From Salvia splendens (lineage: Eukaryota; Streptophyta; Magnoliopsida; Lamiales; Lamiaceae), in the NCBI RefSeq assembly GCF_004379255.2, contig NC_056039.1, forward strand, positions 27,417,883 through 27,481,882: a stretch of 64,000 nt of DNA, in the 5' to 3' direction. Below the pieces are notes generated by a model. It was given only the letters and a program-made list of their open reading frames with translations. It made no database searches and was not told the DNA's origin. The stretch's first letter is position 1; each line of letters starts with the position of its first letter. Of the stretch, positions 11,630 to 22,077 are shown piece by piece. A program made the translations under genes and the position numbers.

Positions 11630-12050
11630 GTTATGTTCAGTTTTTCCATTTTGGTCAGTCCGTGAAATGTTGTCAACTTTGCTTTTATTCTATTTTTGGT
11701 AAATGGTCTCCACTTTCCACTAACTCTTTACACTCACATTCTATTATAAAACTAATATATAAATGTGGGACCCTCATTCCACTAACATTTTCAACTCACT
11801 TTTTTTTACATTTCTTAAAACCCATGCCAAGTCAAACTTGGACAACATTTTATGGACGGCGGGTGTATTGTTTAAAGTAAATTATCTTCTTAATGTTGGC
11901 CCAATGTACAATATTAATGTAGAAGAGACTCTCTTCTACACTATTCTCTCTCTTACTTTACTTTCTCTGCATTTTAACTATTTATTTATCATTTTTTTCA
12001 AAACACATGCACAAAAGAAACGTGTCACTTAGGCTATGACAGAAGGAGTA
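11630..12050. mobile_element. Two degraded TA-MITEs in a row
   Basis: About 11630-11865 ends with TATGGACGGCGGG, and about 11888-12050 ends with ATGACAGAAGGAG. Both contain the recurrent MITE interior (CACTAACT..., ACTCACATTCTATTATAAAA). The left ends are too decayed to place exactly. Confidence 0.4.
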
Positions 12051-12280
12051 TATTAGTATTATAATTTGTTAAATTTAAAATAAGAAAAAAGGAAAATAGA
12101 ATGGAATAGCAATTTATGGACTAAATGAAAGGAATAGATATTCCCATAAAAAATAGAATGATGATTCCTAAATGAAAAATATACCATTCCATTCTCTCAT
12201 TTTATTCAGTTATACCAAGCAGAGCCATAGTAGTGAATCTAGTGATAGAGCATTCCTTACGGTCGACATTACCCTGTGTG

Positions 12281-15200
12281 CAGTGGTGGTGGGAATTCAG
12301 GACAAGGGGGGACGATGGTACCCCCAAATATTTTTTTTACTACTTGTATTATATATATAATTTATTAGTAATGTATTTTACAAAATTTTCCAAAAGATAG
12401 CTATGAATATTGAAGGAAGATTCATCTAAATCTAAGGAAATAAATCAGAATATAAGGTTTGAGATAAAATTTAAATTAAAAAATTAAACCCTAATTAAAA
12501 TCTATAAAAAAAACCTCATTCCATCAATTGCCAGACCAAGTCTCTAGTCCGCAATCCTCCACCTTCCCTTCCCATCCGGTGATCAGCAGCCTGCAGGAGC
12601 AGAGTCGTGCTCGGCGCTCCGTCAACTGCAGAACATTCAATCCAGCCATCCGGCCTCAGAGCCTCCAGGTTTGTTTCTTGATTTCTATGAGTATTAAAAG
12701 CTTTATTGCAGTGCTGCTAATCTGCTATGTTGTTAAAACTTTAATTTAATATTTATTAAATTTATCATTCTAGTTATAGTTGTAGCCGTAAACTTGTAGT
12801 TGGGAATTGAGAAAGCATGAGTTTTATACTTTTATATAGTTTGAGTTATCTATAAGCTGCAAAATACCATTTCTAGCTAGATATAAGTTTGTATATTTTT
12901 AATATTTTTGCAGAAAGTAGGATTAAAAAGAATGAAGAAACAATCTGATCTTCGAAATATGTTCAAAAGAATGAAATCTCATGATAGTTCAAGTTCTTCG
13001 GCTCCAAATGATAATATGTCTCCTTCAAATGCTAGTGCGTCTCTGGCTCCTCCCAATGTTACCGTGACTCCTTCAAATGTTAGTGTGTCTCCGACTCCTT
13101 CAAATGTTACCGTGACTCCTTCAAATGCTAGTGTATCTCCGACTCGAAGTGTCCCGTAAATGGAAAAAGAATTGATTTACGATGTTGAAAAACTTAATCA
13201 TGATCCTGCAAAAAGAGATAGTATAATAAAATATCCTCCAAATGAGCGAGATGCAGTTAGGAGAGCATATATTCTTAAAAAGCCTTGTCAACCAAGATCT
13301 CACAACTTTCCTAGGAAAAAATTGGAGGACGTCGATTTATGCCTTATTGGTTCGATACATGGGATTGGCTTGAATATAGCATAACAGAAGATGCTGCATT
13401 TTGTTTTGTTTGCTACTTGTTTAAGAATGAAGTTGGACTTATTGCGGGGGAGATGCACTTGTGAACAAAGAATTTAAGTCGTGGAATAAGCCGGACAGAT
13501 TTACGAAGCATATTGGTGGAGTAAAAAGTGCTCACAATCTTGCTTATGAGAAATATGTGAACTTAAGAGATGGCAAAAAAAGTCTATTCTTGTTTCTCTT
13601 GATAATGCCACCGAGGTGGCCATAAAAGAATATGACATTCGCTTGAAGGCTTCAATTTCATGTTTGCGTTATATCTACTGCGGCAAGGTTTGGGCTTTCG
13701 TGGACATAGAGGAAATAGTGAATCCCTTAACAGAGGAAATTTTCTTGAACTTTTGAAATGGTTAAGGACACATAATGAAGTTGTTTCAAAAGTGACTTTG
13801 GAAAATGCTCCTGGAAATTGTCAATTGATATCTCCAACTATTCAAAAGGATATTATCAATTGTTGTGCTAAAGAAACAACTAAGCAAATTGTGGAAGAAC
13901 TTGGTGTTGACTATTTTGATATATTAGCGGACGAATCAAGTGATGTGTCACAAAAGGAACAATTATCTCTTTGCCTACGCTATGTTCAAAGAAAAATGGG
14001 ACAGGTAGCGGAAAGATTCATTGGTCTTGCTCATGTTGGTGATACCACAGCTTTATCTCTTAGAAGTGCAATCATATCATTGCTTATTGAACATTCATTT
14101 AGCCCATCTAAGATTCAAGGACAAGGATATGATGGGGCTAGTAACATGAAGGGTGAAATACATGGATTGAAGACTTTGATTATGGAAGATACTCCAAGTG
14201 CTTACTACGTCCACTGCTTCGCCCACCAACTTCAACTGACTCTTGTAGCCATTGCAAAAAAGAACGATGAATGTGCTTGGCTTTTTGATACGATTGCAAA
14301 TTTATTAAATGTTGTAGGAGTTTCTTGCCAGAGACGAGAATTGATTCGTGAAATTCAAGCACGAAAACTTGCTCAAGCCTTGGAAATTGACGAGCTTGAA
14401 ACAGGGTCAGGGGTAAATCAAGAACTCGGTTTGAAGAGGCCCAGGGACACTCGTTGGAGTTCTCACTACAAGACTCTTTTAAATGTCGTGGACCTATTTT
14501 CTACAATTGTTAAGGTTCTTATGATTATTGGAAAGAATGGCTCTAAATCGGATGATAAGTGCAAAGCTCAAGGCATTTTGTACTCAATGGAGTCATTTGA
14601 CTTTGTTTTTATGGCACAACTAATGACTACTATATTTGGGTACACTAACAATTTGTGTCTTGCTTTGCAAAGAAGGGATCAAGATATAATTAATGCTATG
14701 AGGCTTGTCTCTTTAACCAAAAGTCAACTACAAAAAACGAGGGAGGATGGATGGGAGATTCACTTGAACAAGGTAATCTCATTTTGCAATAATCATGGCA
14801 TTGTTGTTCCAGATTTGGAAGCTTGTTATGTGCCTCATAGAAGATCAAAGCGTTTTGTTCAACAAGTTTCCTATCGTCATCATTTTCGCATTGATGTGTT
14901 TATAGAGGTAATTGATTTATTACGTCAAGAATTTGACAATCGATTTGATGAAGTCAATATGGAGTTGATCAGATGCATGGCTTGCTTCAGTCCTAGAGAT
15001 GGCTTCTCTTCTTTTGACAAAGAAAGTGTGTACCCAAACTTGCAACATTTTATCCTTCTGATTTTTCAAGCATTGATTTGAGGCCTCTTGATTGTCAACT
15101 TGATATATTCATGGAGGATGTGAGAAGAGATAATGACTTTCAGAATTTGCAAGATCTTAGTTCTCTTTCAATGAAGTTTGTTGAAACAAATAGGGATGTG

Positions 15201-15607
15201 GCTTACCCCTTTGTCTTTTTGCTTATCAAGTTGATTTTGATTCTTCCGGTTGCTACTGCAAGTGTAGAGAGAGTATTTTCTGGAATGACGTTTGTGAAAA
15301 ATAAGTTGCGAAATAAAATTGGTGATAAACCTTCGAATGATTGTTTGGTGACTTTCATTGAGAAAGAAATGTTTCTACAAGTCTCTGATGATGATATAGC
15401 CCATCGCTTTGAGGAAATGAAGACTCGTAGAAAAATAAATTAGATGTTATGTTTAGTTTTTGGTTTATTTTGTTTTAAAATACACGAGTTCAAAATTGAA
15501 TAATATTTCAAATATTATTTTACCGTTATTTTCTATTTTTTAAGTGTTATGTAATTATTTATCATACGACTCTTATCCCCAGATGACAATTCTTGGATCC
15601 GCCACTG
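12281..15607 (+). mobile_element. hAT transposon with broken transposase
   Basis: The left end CAGTGGTGGTGGGAATTC and right end GGATCCGCCACTG are an imperfect terminal inverted repeat (CAGTGGYGG). The 8-bp flanks are CCTGTGTG (12273-12280) and CCCGTGTG (15608-15615), 7 of 8 identical. Length is 3327 bp. The transposase frame inside is interrupted several times. The DNA before it (12528-12660) looks like an untranslated leader followed by an intron. Confidence 0.85.
12908..15443 (+). pseudogene. hAT transposase, ZMYM1/DUF4371-like, disrupted
   Basis: The protein resembles plant TTF-type zinc-finger hAT transposases (DUF4371 plus C-terminal dimerisation domain). The N-terminal part (12908-13384) has a basic start and a Ser/Pro-rich repeat, then the zinc-finger region (CFVCYLFKNE, about 13400-13430). 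The core (about 13660-15055) contains the RNase-H-like fold with DESSDVS, GQGYDGASNM and HCFAHQLQLTL. The C-terminal dimerisation block (15078-15443) has PVATASVERVFSGM. Breaks are an in-frame TAA at 13157-13159, at least one frame change between about 13330 and 13660, and a shift near 15056. The fragments are otherwise collinear, so inactivation looks moderately recent. I infer it is non-functional as it stands. Confidence 0.82.
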
Positions 15608-15711
15608 CCCGTGTGGATAGGATTTCTATTTCGGATGTTTGATTTGTGTGTGTTAGTACAAATGATTCGTATTCAGGCGTTTGGTTTATTGGCTTTGTCA
15701 TAAAATAAAAT

Positions 15712-15897
15712 TATTGACTGTCAATTGTGACCTTTATTAATTAATATATTTCCCATTTTGTCTTTAATGAAGAAAGAAAAAAGTAAGCAGGAGTAAAGTA
15801 AGTGAGAAAAAATGCGTTGACTTTTACTAAAAATGAAAATGACTTCACTACTAAGGAACAAGGGTAAAATGACTCTAATACTGTGGAACGCAGGGAG
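15712..15897. mobile_element. Degraded TA-MITE
   Basis: The right end TGGAACGCAGGGAG is followed by TA, and the interior has the family's purine-rich run (GAAAGAAAAAAGTAAG). The left end is decayed. Confidence 0.4.
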
Positions 15898-15899
15898 TA

Positions 15900-17197
15900 A
15901 GATATTGTGGTTAGGGTTATAATTGGAATTATAATCTACTGTCACAAGAAACAAGAAATAAATCGGGGCCCAATGTGCCCTAAAAGTTAACAGCTCATTA
16001 CTTTGTTATTTGCTCAGGCCTAGACCATTTTGGAGCCCAATAGCAAATGAAACAAATAAACCAAAAAATGAGTTAAGACCAAATAGTACTACTACTACTA
16101 CTTTTTATCTTGTCATTACATACAAGCAAAAGAGGCCCATAGAACCTCATAATTTCACATTATAATTTAGTTTTCTTTCATTTTCATTAGAACTTACGTT
16201 TTCTTTTCTTTGCAAGTTTCAGGTATCTTCATTAATTATATTTCGTTCAGCTTTAATTTTAAGTAGCTAAATTTCTAGCTGATTCTAGTGTTTGAATGGT
16301 AAATAGATGTACCTGAACTCAACTGGTTCAAATCAATATGTTTGCCCCTCCATGATTTATGATCCATGGTATTACACGTGTTGATATATATGCTCAATAT
16401 TGATGCTTGCTAGTTATTCAATTAAAGACCTAAAGTTTTAATTGTTTAACATAATTTAGGAAATCATCGGTTAAATCGTGATTCTAGATAGAGATAGCTA
16501 GGTAGATCATAGAGTTATTTTTAGTGAGATTTCGTTAGTTAGCGTAGTTTCACTTTAATGAAACGCATGAGCTTCATGCGTCATTATGAAAGACGCATGA
16601 GCTCATGTGCCTTTACTTGAAATGATTGAGATTAATTAGTAGAAGAAGAAGTAGATGAAATGAAAGACACATGGGATTCTTGCGTCTCTTATAAAGTTAG
16701 AATTAAAAAAAAACTTTCCAGATTGGAAAGCTCAATGGTAGAAGGATCTAAAAGTAGAATTTCACTGGAGAGAGGTGCTAATTTAGTAACTCTACGAATA
16801 TTTTTTACGGTGAATTTTATCATCATATTTTTTTAGAGATTATCAACATTTTAAAAATATCACTAGCGGAAATTATGGTGATCTGAAGATGGCTTTGGGA
16901 TCACCGAGGATTAACAATGTATCCCGATGGGAAAGTATGCCGAAGCACTGGATTATTACACCGATGTGATTTTCAACAATGTATCCATTGTATTGTCTGC
17001 CTTTTTTTAATTATGTTTTAATACTCTTAGCTATCTGCTCAACCTTGCTAGTATGGTTATTGAAACGTGCTATGGTATTGTTGAAGTCGCAAAATCAATT
17101 GTGTTATCTCAATCACAAGGTTCCTACTTCCTAAGGCTGGAGAGCTGCATTTGCCATGCCAAAACTTGCTTGTTGAGTGTCAATATACACCTACTTG
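15900..17197. other. Intergenic stretch without recognised genes
   Basis: No supported gene. A short inverted arrangement of GACGCATGAGCTCATG-like phrases occurs at about 16563-16615, and a (CTA)n run lies at about 16088-16101. I assign no function. Confidence 0.5.
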
Positions 17198-17661
17198 AAC
17201 TATGAATAGTGAACTGCACAAAAGGCCCCTAACTTTTCGCGGTGTAACAGCAGAGGCCCCTAACATTTAAAAATCCCACCACAAGGATCTAACAAAATAT
17301 ATAATCACAAATCGTATTTTTTCGGACCATAACACCCTTAGGGCCTGAAAGGGCAAAGTCGTCCTTTTGCATGGCCGCCACTGCATCCACCTGCTGCATA
17401 TTAATTATTCAAACAAATAGTATTTTCAGTCTCCATGTCAGCCGCTGCAAAAGTACAAGTGAGGGAGAAATCAAATATGTATATGTATATGCATATGTGT
17501 GTGTGAATAAATTCAATTTCAGATCTATGAATAAAGGATTTTTCTGTTAGGAATTTTTATGTCGGAAATTGAATATCTGACACTGTTCCTTCTCAAGTTT
17601 CAAAATGCACTACCTTTCCTTCTTTATTTTTCTTTGCATTGCAAGACAAAATATTACATAA

Positions 17662-19667
17662 GGCCATCCACGATAGGAATAGCCCAGCCATAGCCTAGCC
17701 ACAAAATCCTTCTGCCACAACACTAAAAATCCTCCTGCCATATCATCAAAACAAGCAAATAGTCCAGCCATAGCCTAGCCACATCACTAATAACAATTAT
17801 ATAAAAATGAAATAATTAACAATCACACAATATACGGAATTTAATTTATGAGACATATACGGGAAACATTAATAATACTATTAAAATTTTAAAAAGTACA
17901 ATAATTTAAAAAAAGTACAATAATTTAAAAAAATTACAATAATTAAAAAAGTACAATAATTCACTCCTCGTCTCCGTCGTCGTCTCTTCCATCGCTGTCG
18001 CCACCCTCGCCTCCGCCTCCGTCACCACCATCGCCGCCGCCTCTACTCCCGCCGGTCTCCCTCCGTGCCGCCTCCAACTCGTCCTGCATGCTCATGAGCA
18101 ATGTTTGAAGCAAACTCTTCTCCACGGGGTCTACCGCCGCCCGCCATTCGGCCAGCGTCTTGACCATCTGAGCGCGCGTTTGTTGACGCGCGAAGATTTT
18201 GAGATCCGCTGTGGATTGTCTAAGGGGGGATGCCGACTGGACCTCCAGGGAACCCCCGACGACCCCCTTCGCCTCCCGTTGAGCCCGCTTGTGCCCAACC
18301 GGGCGAGTTCGGCGAGCGAACGAACGAGGGGTCGGGACCTCCTGGGCCGTCTCGGGGAGGTCGTGGGAACCACCGCTGCTGCCGCTGAAATCACCGGTAT
18401 AGTTCAGTCGTTGCTTCTTCGGCCAGCCAGTGTCGACACTTACTCGGAACTTCTCGGAGTCGTTCACCACAAGATAGCAGTTCCAGTAGGTGAACTCCTT
18501 ATACAAACCGGGCTGGGGGAAGCCTTTCTCCGCTATCCTCCTGCAGTCTTCCTCCGTTTGGGCACTGCTCTGCATGGGGAGGGCGTTGGCTTACAAACCC
18601 GAAAATCGGGAGACGGCAGCCCTGATTCGGTCCCACCCCTTCCGGCAATCCTCCCCGTTGCGTGGCCTCCCATCCTGGCAAAATGTCTGGTAGGTTGCTG
18701 CTATCTTGCCCCACAAGTTGACGATCCTCTGGTTGTTCGAAACGAGAGGATCGTCGCAAACACTCACCCACGCCTTGGACAGCGCGACGTTCTCTGCGTC
18801 CGTCCACCTCCCCCGGACCTGGCTATCCATACCCGGCTGCGACGACTCGCCCTTCTTCTTCGTCTTGCCCTTCTTCTTTAGGTCGCCCCGACCCCGCACT
18901 GCTCCCCCCATTTGATCGGGAGTTTCCGGAACCCCGAGCATATCGAACCCCAACTCCTCTAAGGAGAAAGACTCAAATTGCGTGAACTGCGAATCCGCTA
19001 GGGTCGATGTGTGCGAAGAAGCAATCGAAAAATCAAAACTGGGGCGATAGATGTTTTCCTCCCCCGGCGTCCCCTGCGTCGCCGGTACCCCCCCCTATCG
19101 GGGGCTGCATCGGCGTCCCCCCTAGGCATCATCTGCATCCCGGGTGCCCACCCCAGCATCATCTGCACACCGGGCTGCATCTCCGGTACCCCCTGCCACG
19201 CCGGCGTACTCCCCCCAGGTGCCATCCCGGGCATCATCCCCTGCCACGGGTACATGTTATAGTACCCTGGCATCGGACCCCATCCACCTCCCACGGGTAC
19301 CGGGGAAGTTTGAGACCCGCTCGTCACTGGAGTACCTTCGTTGGTGTTCTCCATTTTCTCGGTGTTGATCTTGTACAGAAATTAAGATAGAGAGAGTACT
19401 TGTTAAAACAAGTGGTGCGAATGAAAATGAAGTGCAAAGCGCGTATATATAGTGTTTTGAAAAAAAGAAAAAAAATCGTCTAGGCGATGTGCTAGGCGAT
19501 CCGGACGCTGCAATAGCGCCGAGCGGATCGCCTAGCGCCAAAAAATCGCCGAGCGCTAGGCGGTTTTTAATTCTGAAAATACCTGGGCGGTTGCAATGGA
19601 CCGCCTAGCGCACCGCCTAGCGTCGGCGCTCGGCTAGGCGGTGCGCTAGGCGCCATTGCGGATGGCC
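17662..19667 (-). mobile_element. Harbinger derivative A, Myb-only
   Basis: The termini GGCCATCCACGATAGG and (inverse) GGCCATCCGCAATGG are flanked by perfect TAA at 17659-17661 and 19668-19670. At 2006 bp it holds a broken Myb-like frame but no DDE transposase. The right subterminal part (19480-19660) is packed with GCTAGGCG/CGCCTAGC motifs in both orientations. The left has repeated AGCCATAGCCTAGCCAC phrases. Confidence 0.85.
17961..19354 (-). pseudogene. Harbinger Myb/SANT-like protein, disrupted
   Basis: Read from 19354 leftwards, the protein has a Pro/Met/Gly-rich N-terminus (MENTNEGTP...). A Myb/SANT-like trihelix domain follows at about 18750-18845 (RGRWTDAENVALSKAW, then VNLWGKIAATY). 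Next is a conserved block with YWNCYLVVNDSEKFRV and KKQRLNY, and then an acidic Gly/Asp tail. This is the NAM-associated/Myb-like partner protein of plant Harbingers, which binds element ends and recruits the nuclease. Disruptions are a frame change between about 18960 and 18998 and an in-frame TAA at 18591-18593. Confidence 0.78.
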
Positions 19668-19670
19668 TAA

Positions 19671-20311
19671 TACATTTGTTGGCCAATTTAAGATTATTGA
19701 TTGGTGAATTAATTCAGGCGTCTCTTCTTTTCATTGAACATGATGCCCATGTTGAATTTAGCAAATCTTTACAAGCCAGAGTTGCACACATGTTAATTCC
19801 CACTCTATAAACATTGACTTAATTAGGGTTTTAATTAATGTGTTTTCACCCTAGTTATAAGTAGCTAATTGATTCTTATTTATGAAGTGTTTTGATTACA
19901 AATTGAAAATTCAAAGATGTTTTTAAATTAATTTCCCAACCCAATACAAAAATGATGTCCCGAAAATGTGGGTACACTAACAATAACATATATAGGGAAT
20001 TCACGTTTAAAGGGCGACAAAATAATGAGGAAGAAGAAATTAATTAACAAAAAAGGTAGATACTTACCTACAAATTAAAAATAATTAAGTAAAATTGAGA
20101 GAAAATGCTTGAAGAAAGAGAAAATGCTTGAAGAAAGAGAAAATAATTATCTTAATTAATCATTGTATTTTGACTTGGGAAATGCCAATTCTCTACCGAA
20201 GTAGATATATAGTTGTATATTTAATTTTATTTAGAACACTAAAGAATAATTTTATAGACTAATAGTGTTGACAAGACGGCTCTTACAGATAGGGTGCAGG
20301 TTGGTGCAGGT
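19671..20311. other. Interior of the Mutator-like element
   Basis: Non-Harbinger sequence between the two nested elements. A 19-bp tandem repeat (GCTTGAAGAAAGAGAAAAT) lies at about 20107-20147. A short frame near 19715-19805 (ASLLFIEHDAHVEFSKSLQ) reads like real protein but I do not recognise it. It could be a captured gene fragment, as in Pack-MULEs. Confidence 0.35.
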
Positions 20312-20314
20312 TTA

Positions 20315-21346
20315 GGCCATCCACAATAGGAATAGCTCAGCCATAGCCTAGCCACTGCCACATCATCAGCACTAAAAATCCTCCTGCCACATCATAAATA
20401 GCTCAGCTATAGCCTAGCCACATCATAAATAGCCCAGCCACATCAATAGCCACATCACTAATAACAATTATATAAAATGACATAATTAACAATCACACAA
20501 TATACGGAATTTAATTTACGAGACATATACGGGAAACATTAATAATACTATTAAAAATTTAAAAAGTACAATAATTTAAAAATATTACAATAATTAAAAA
20601 AAAGTACAATAATTCACTCCTCGTCGCCGTCGTCGTCTCCTCCATCGCTGTCGCCACCATCGCCTCCGCCTCCGTCGCCGTTGCCTCTACTCCCGGCAGC
20701 TTCCCTCCGTGCCGCCTCCAAATCCTCCTGCATGCTCAGGAGCAATGTTTGAAGCAAACTCTTCTCCACGGGGTCCACCGCCGCCCGCCATTCGGCCATC
20801 GTCTTGACCATCTGAGCGCGCGTTTGTTGACGCGCGAAGAATTTGAGATCCGCTGTGGATTGGCCAAGGGGGGATGCCGACTAGACCTCCTGTGAACCCC
20901 CGGCGACCCCCCGCCTCCCGTTGAGCCCGCCTGTGCCCAACCGGGCGAGTACGACGAGCAAATGAACGAGGGGTCGGGACCTCCTGGGCCGTCTCAGGGA
21001 GGTCGTGGGAACCACCGCTACTGCCGCTGAAATCACCGGAATAGTTCAGTCGTTGCTTCTTCGGCCAGCCAGAGTCGACACCTACTCGGAACTTCTCGGA
21101 GTCGTTCAGCACAAGATAGCAGTTTAGGAAAAAAAAAATAAATAAATAAAAATTCGCGCTAGGCGGTGCGCTAGGCGATCCGGACGCTGCAATAGCGCCT
21201 AGCGGATCGCCTAGCGCCGCGGAACCGCCGAGCGCTAGGCGGTTTTTTATCGCGAAATCCGCTAGGCGGTTGCAATAGATCGCCTAGCGCACCGCCTAGC
21301 GCCGGCGCTCGGCTAGGCGGTGCGCTAGGCGCTATTGTGGATGCTC
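20315..21346 (-). mobile_element. Harbinger derivative B, internally deleted
   Basis: The termini GGCCATCCACAATAGG and (inverse) GAGCATCCACAATAG are flanked by perfect TTA at 20312-20314 and 21347-21349. It aligns with derivative A at both ends but lacks roughly 1 kb of the middle. The junction is near 21123, where the coding remnant stops and the GC-rich subterminal region begins. Confidence 0.85.
20614..21112 (-). pseudogene. C-terminal fragment of Harbinger Myb-like protein
   Basis: It carries NDSEKFRVGVDSGWPKKQ and the acidic tail found in derivative A, but the Myb/SANT domain itself is deleted. A frame change in the middle (about 20810-20920) separates the two recognisable parts. It cannot encode a DNA-binding protein. 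Confidence 0.75.
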
Positions 21347-21536
21347 TTAGTAGGTTAATAGTCTAAACTGCCCTTTAGCCCATTTGGGCATTTTCGTCCG
21401 GAAAATGGCAAAATATACAAGGTTTGTGATTATATATTTTGTTAGATTCCTGTGGTGAGATTTTTAAATGTTAGGGGTCTCTACTGTTACACTGTGAAAA
21501 GTTAGGGCCCTTTTGTGCAGTTCACTCAACTATGAA

Positions 21537-22074
21537 AAGCGTTCAAAATTTTGATCCATCTCTTATGAGAAAATGTCAGAGTTTTTGCTCTTTATAGACA
21601 TAGTAGTATGTTAAAAATATTCATTCTTCAAGGTGTGAACATGAAGTTTAGTGGGTAAGACTATGATCGATGAAGTTCACCGGAAAATGATTCTATAAAT
21701 TGTGATTTTAAATTTTTATACCAAGATTAGTTATAAACATTTTTTAGTCCGTTGAATCCCTACATCAAGTGCAACTAAATAATTGCATCGAATAATTGTG
21801 TATTTATGTCTTCCTATTAATTAATATGAAACGAATCCACTAGCAATTTTAAAATTTGAACTTTATGTTTTGTCCTTTTGTTGAAAGTTGAATTACCATA
21901 TACACATACTTTTTGCTATAAAAATACACAAACGAATTCAAGTAAAACAAAAAGGCTCATCCCAAATGTTATTTGTGGAAGAGTAGTTAATCTTGGAATC
22001 AAGGATCAAATCTCTAAAATTATTAAGGGTTGAAATTAGAAATGAACTTATTATAGATTATAGTGTTATGAATA
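21537..22074. other. AT-rich intergenic stretch
   Basis: No coding frame, RNA gene or bounded element was recognised between the Mutator-like element and Harbinger derivative C. Confidence 0.5.
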
Positions 22075-22077
22075 TGA

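Larger units (their letters stand above)
17207..21527. mobile_element. Mutator-like element hosting two Harbingers
   Basis: The ends TAGTGAACTGCACAAAAGG and (inverse) GAGTGAACTGCACAAAAGG begin a long terminal inverted repeat of roughly 120 bp. It shares CCCTAACTTTT, GTGTAACAG, CCCCTAACATTTAAAAATC and AACAAAATATATAATCACAA at both ends. A perfect 9-bp duplication, AACTATGAA, lies at 17198-17206 and 21528-21536. Long inverted repeats plus a 9-bp TSD define Mutator-like elements. No transposase is present, so it is non-autonomous. Two Harbinger derivatives (17662-19667, 20315-21346) lie inside, leaving about 1.3 kb of its own sequence. Confidence 0.85.

Noticed and set aside
16563..16690. Inverted GCATGAGCTCATG-like phrases suggesting a small hairpin RNA gene
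   Set aside because: Arms are short and imperfect, and no transcript or family signature could be recognised.
18105..18881. A 258-codon forward frame in Harbinger derivative A
   Set aside because: It is antisense to the Myb-like pseudogene and arises from its GC-rich composition.
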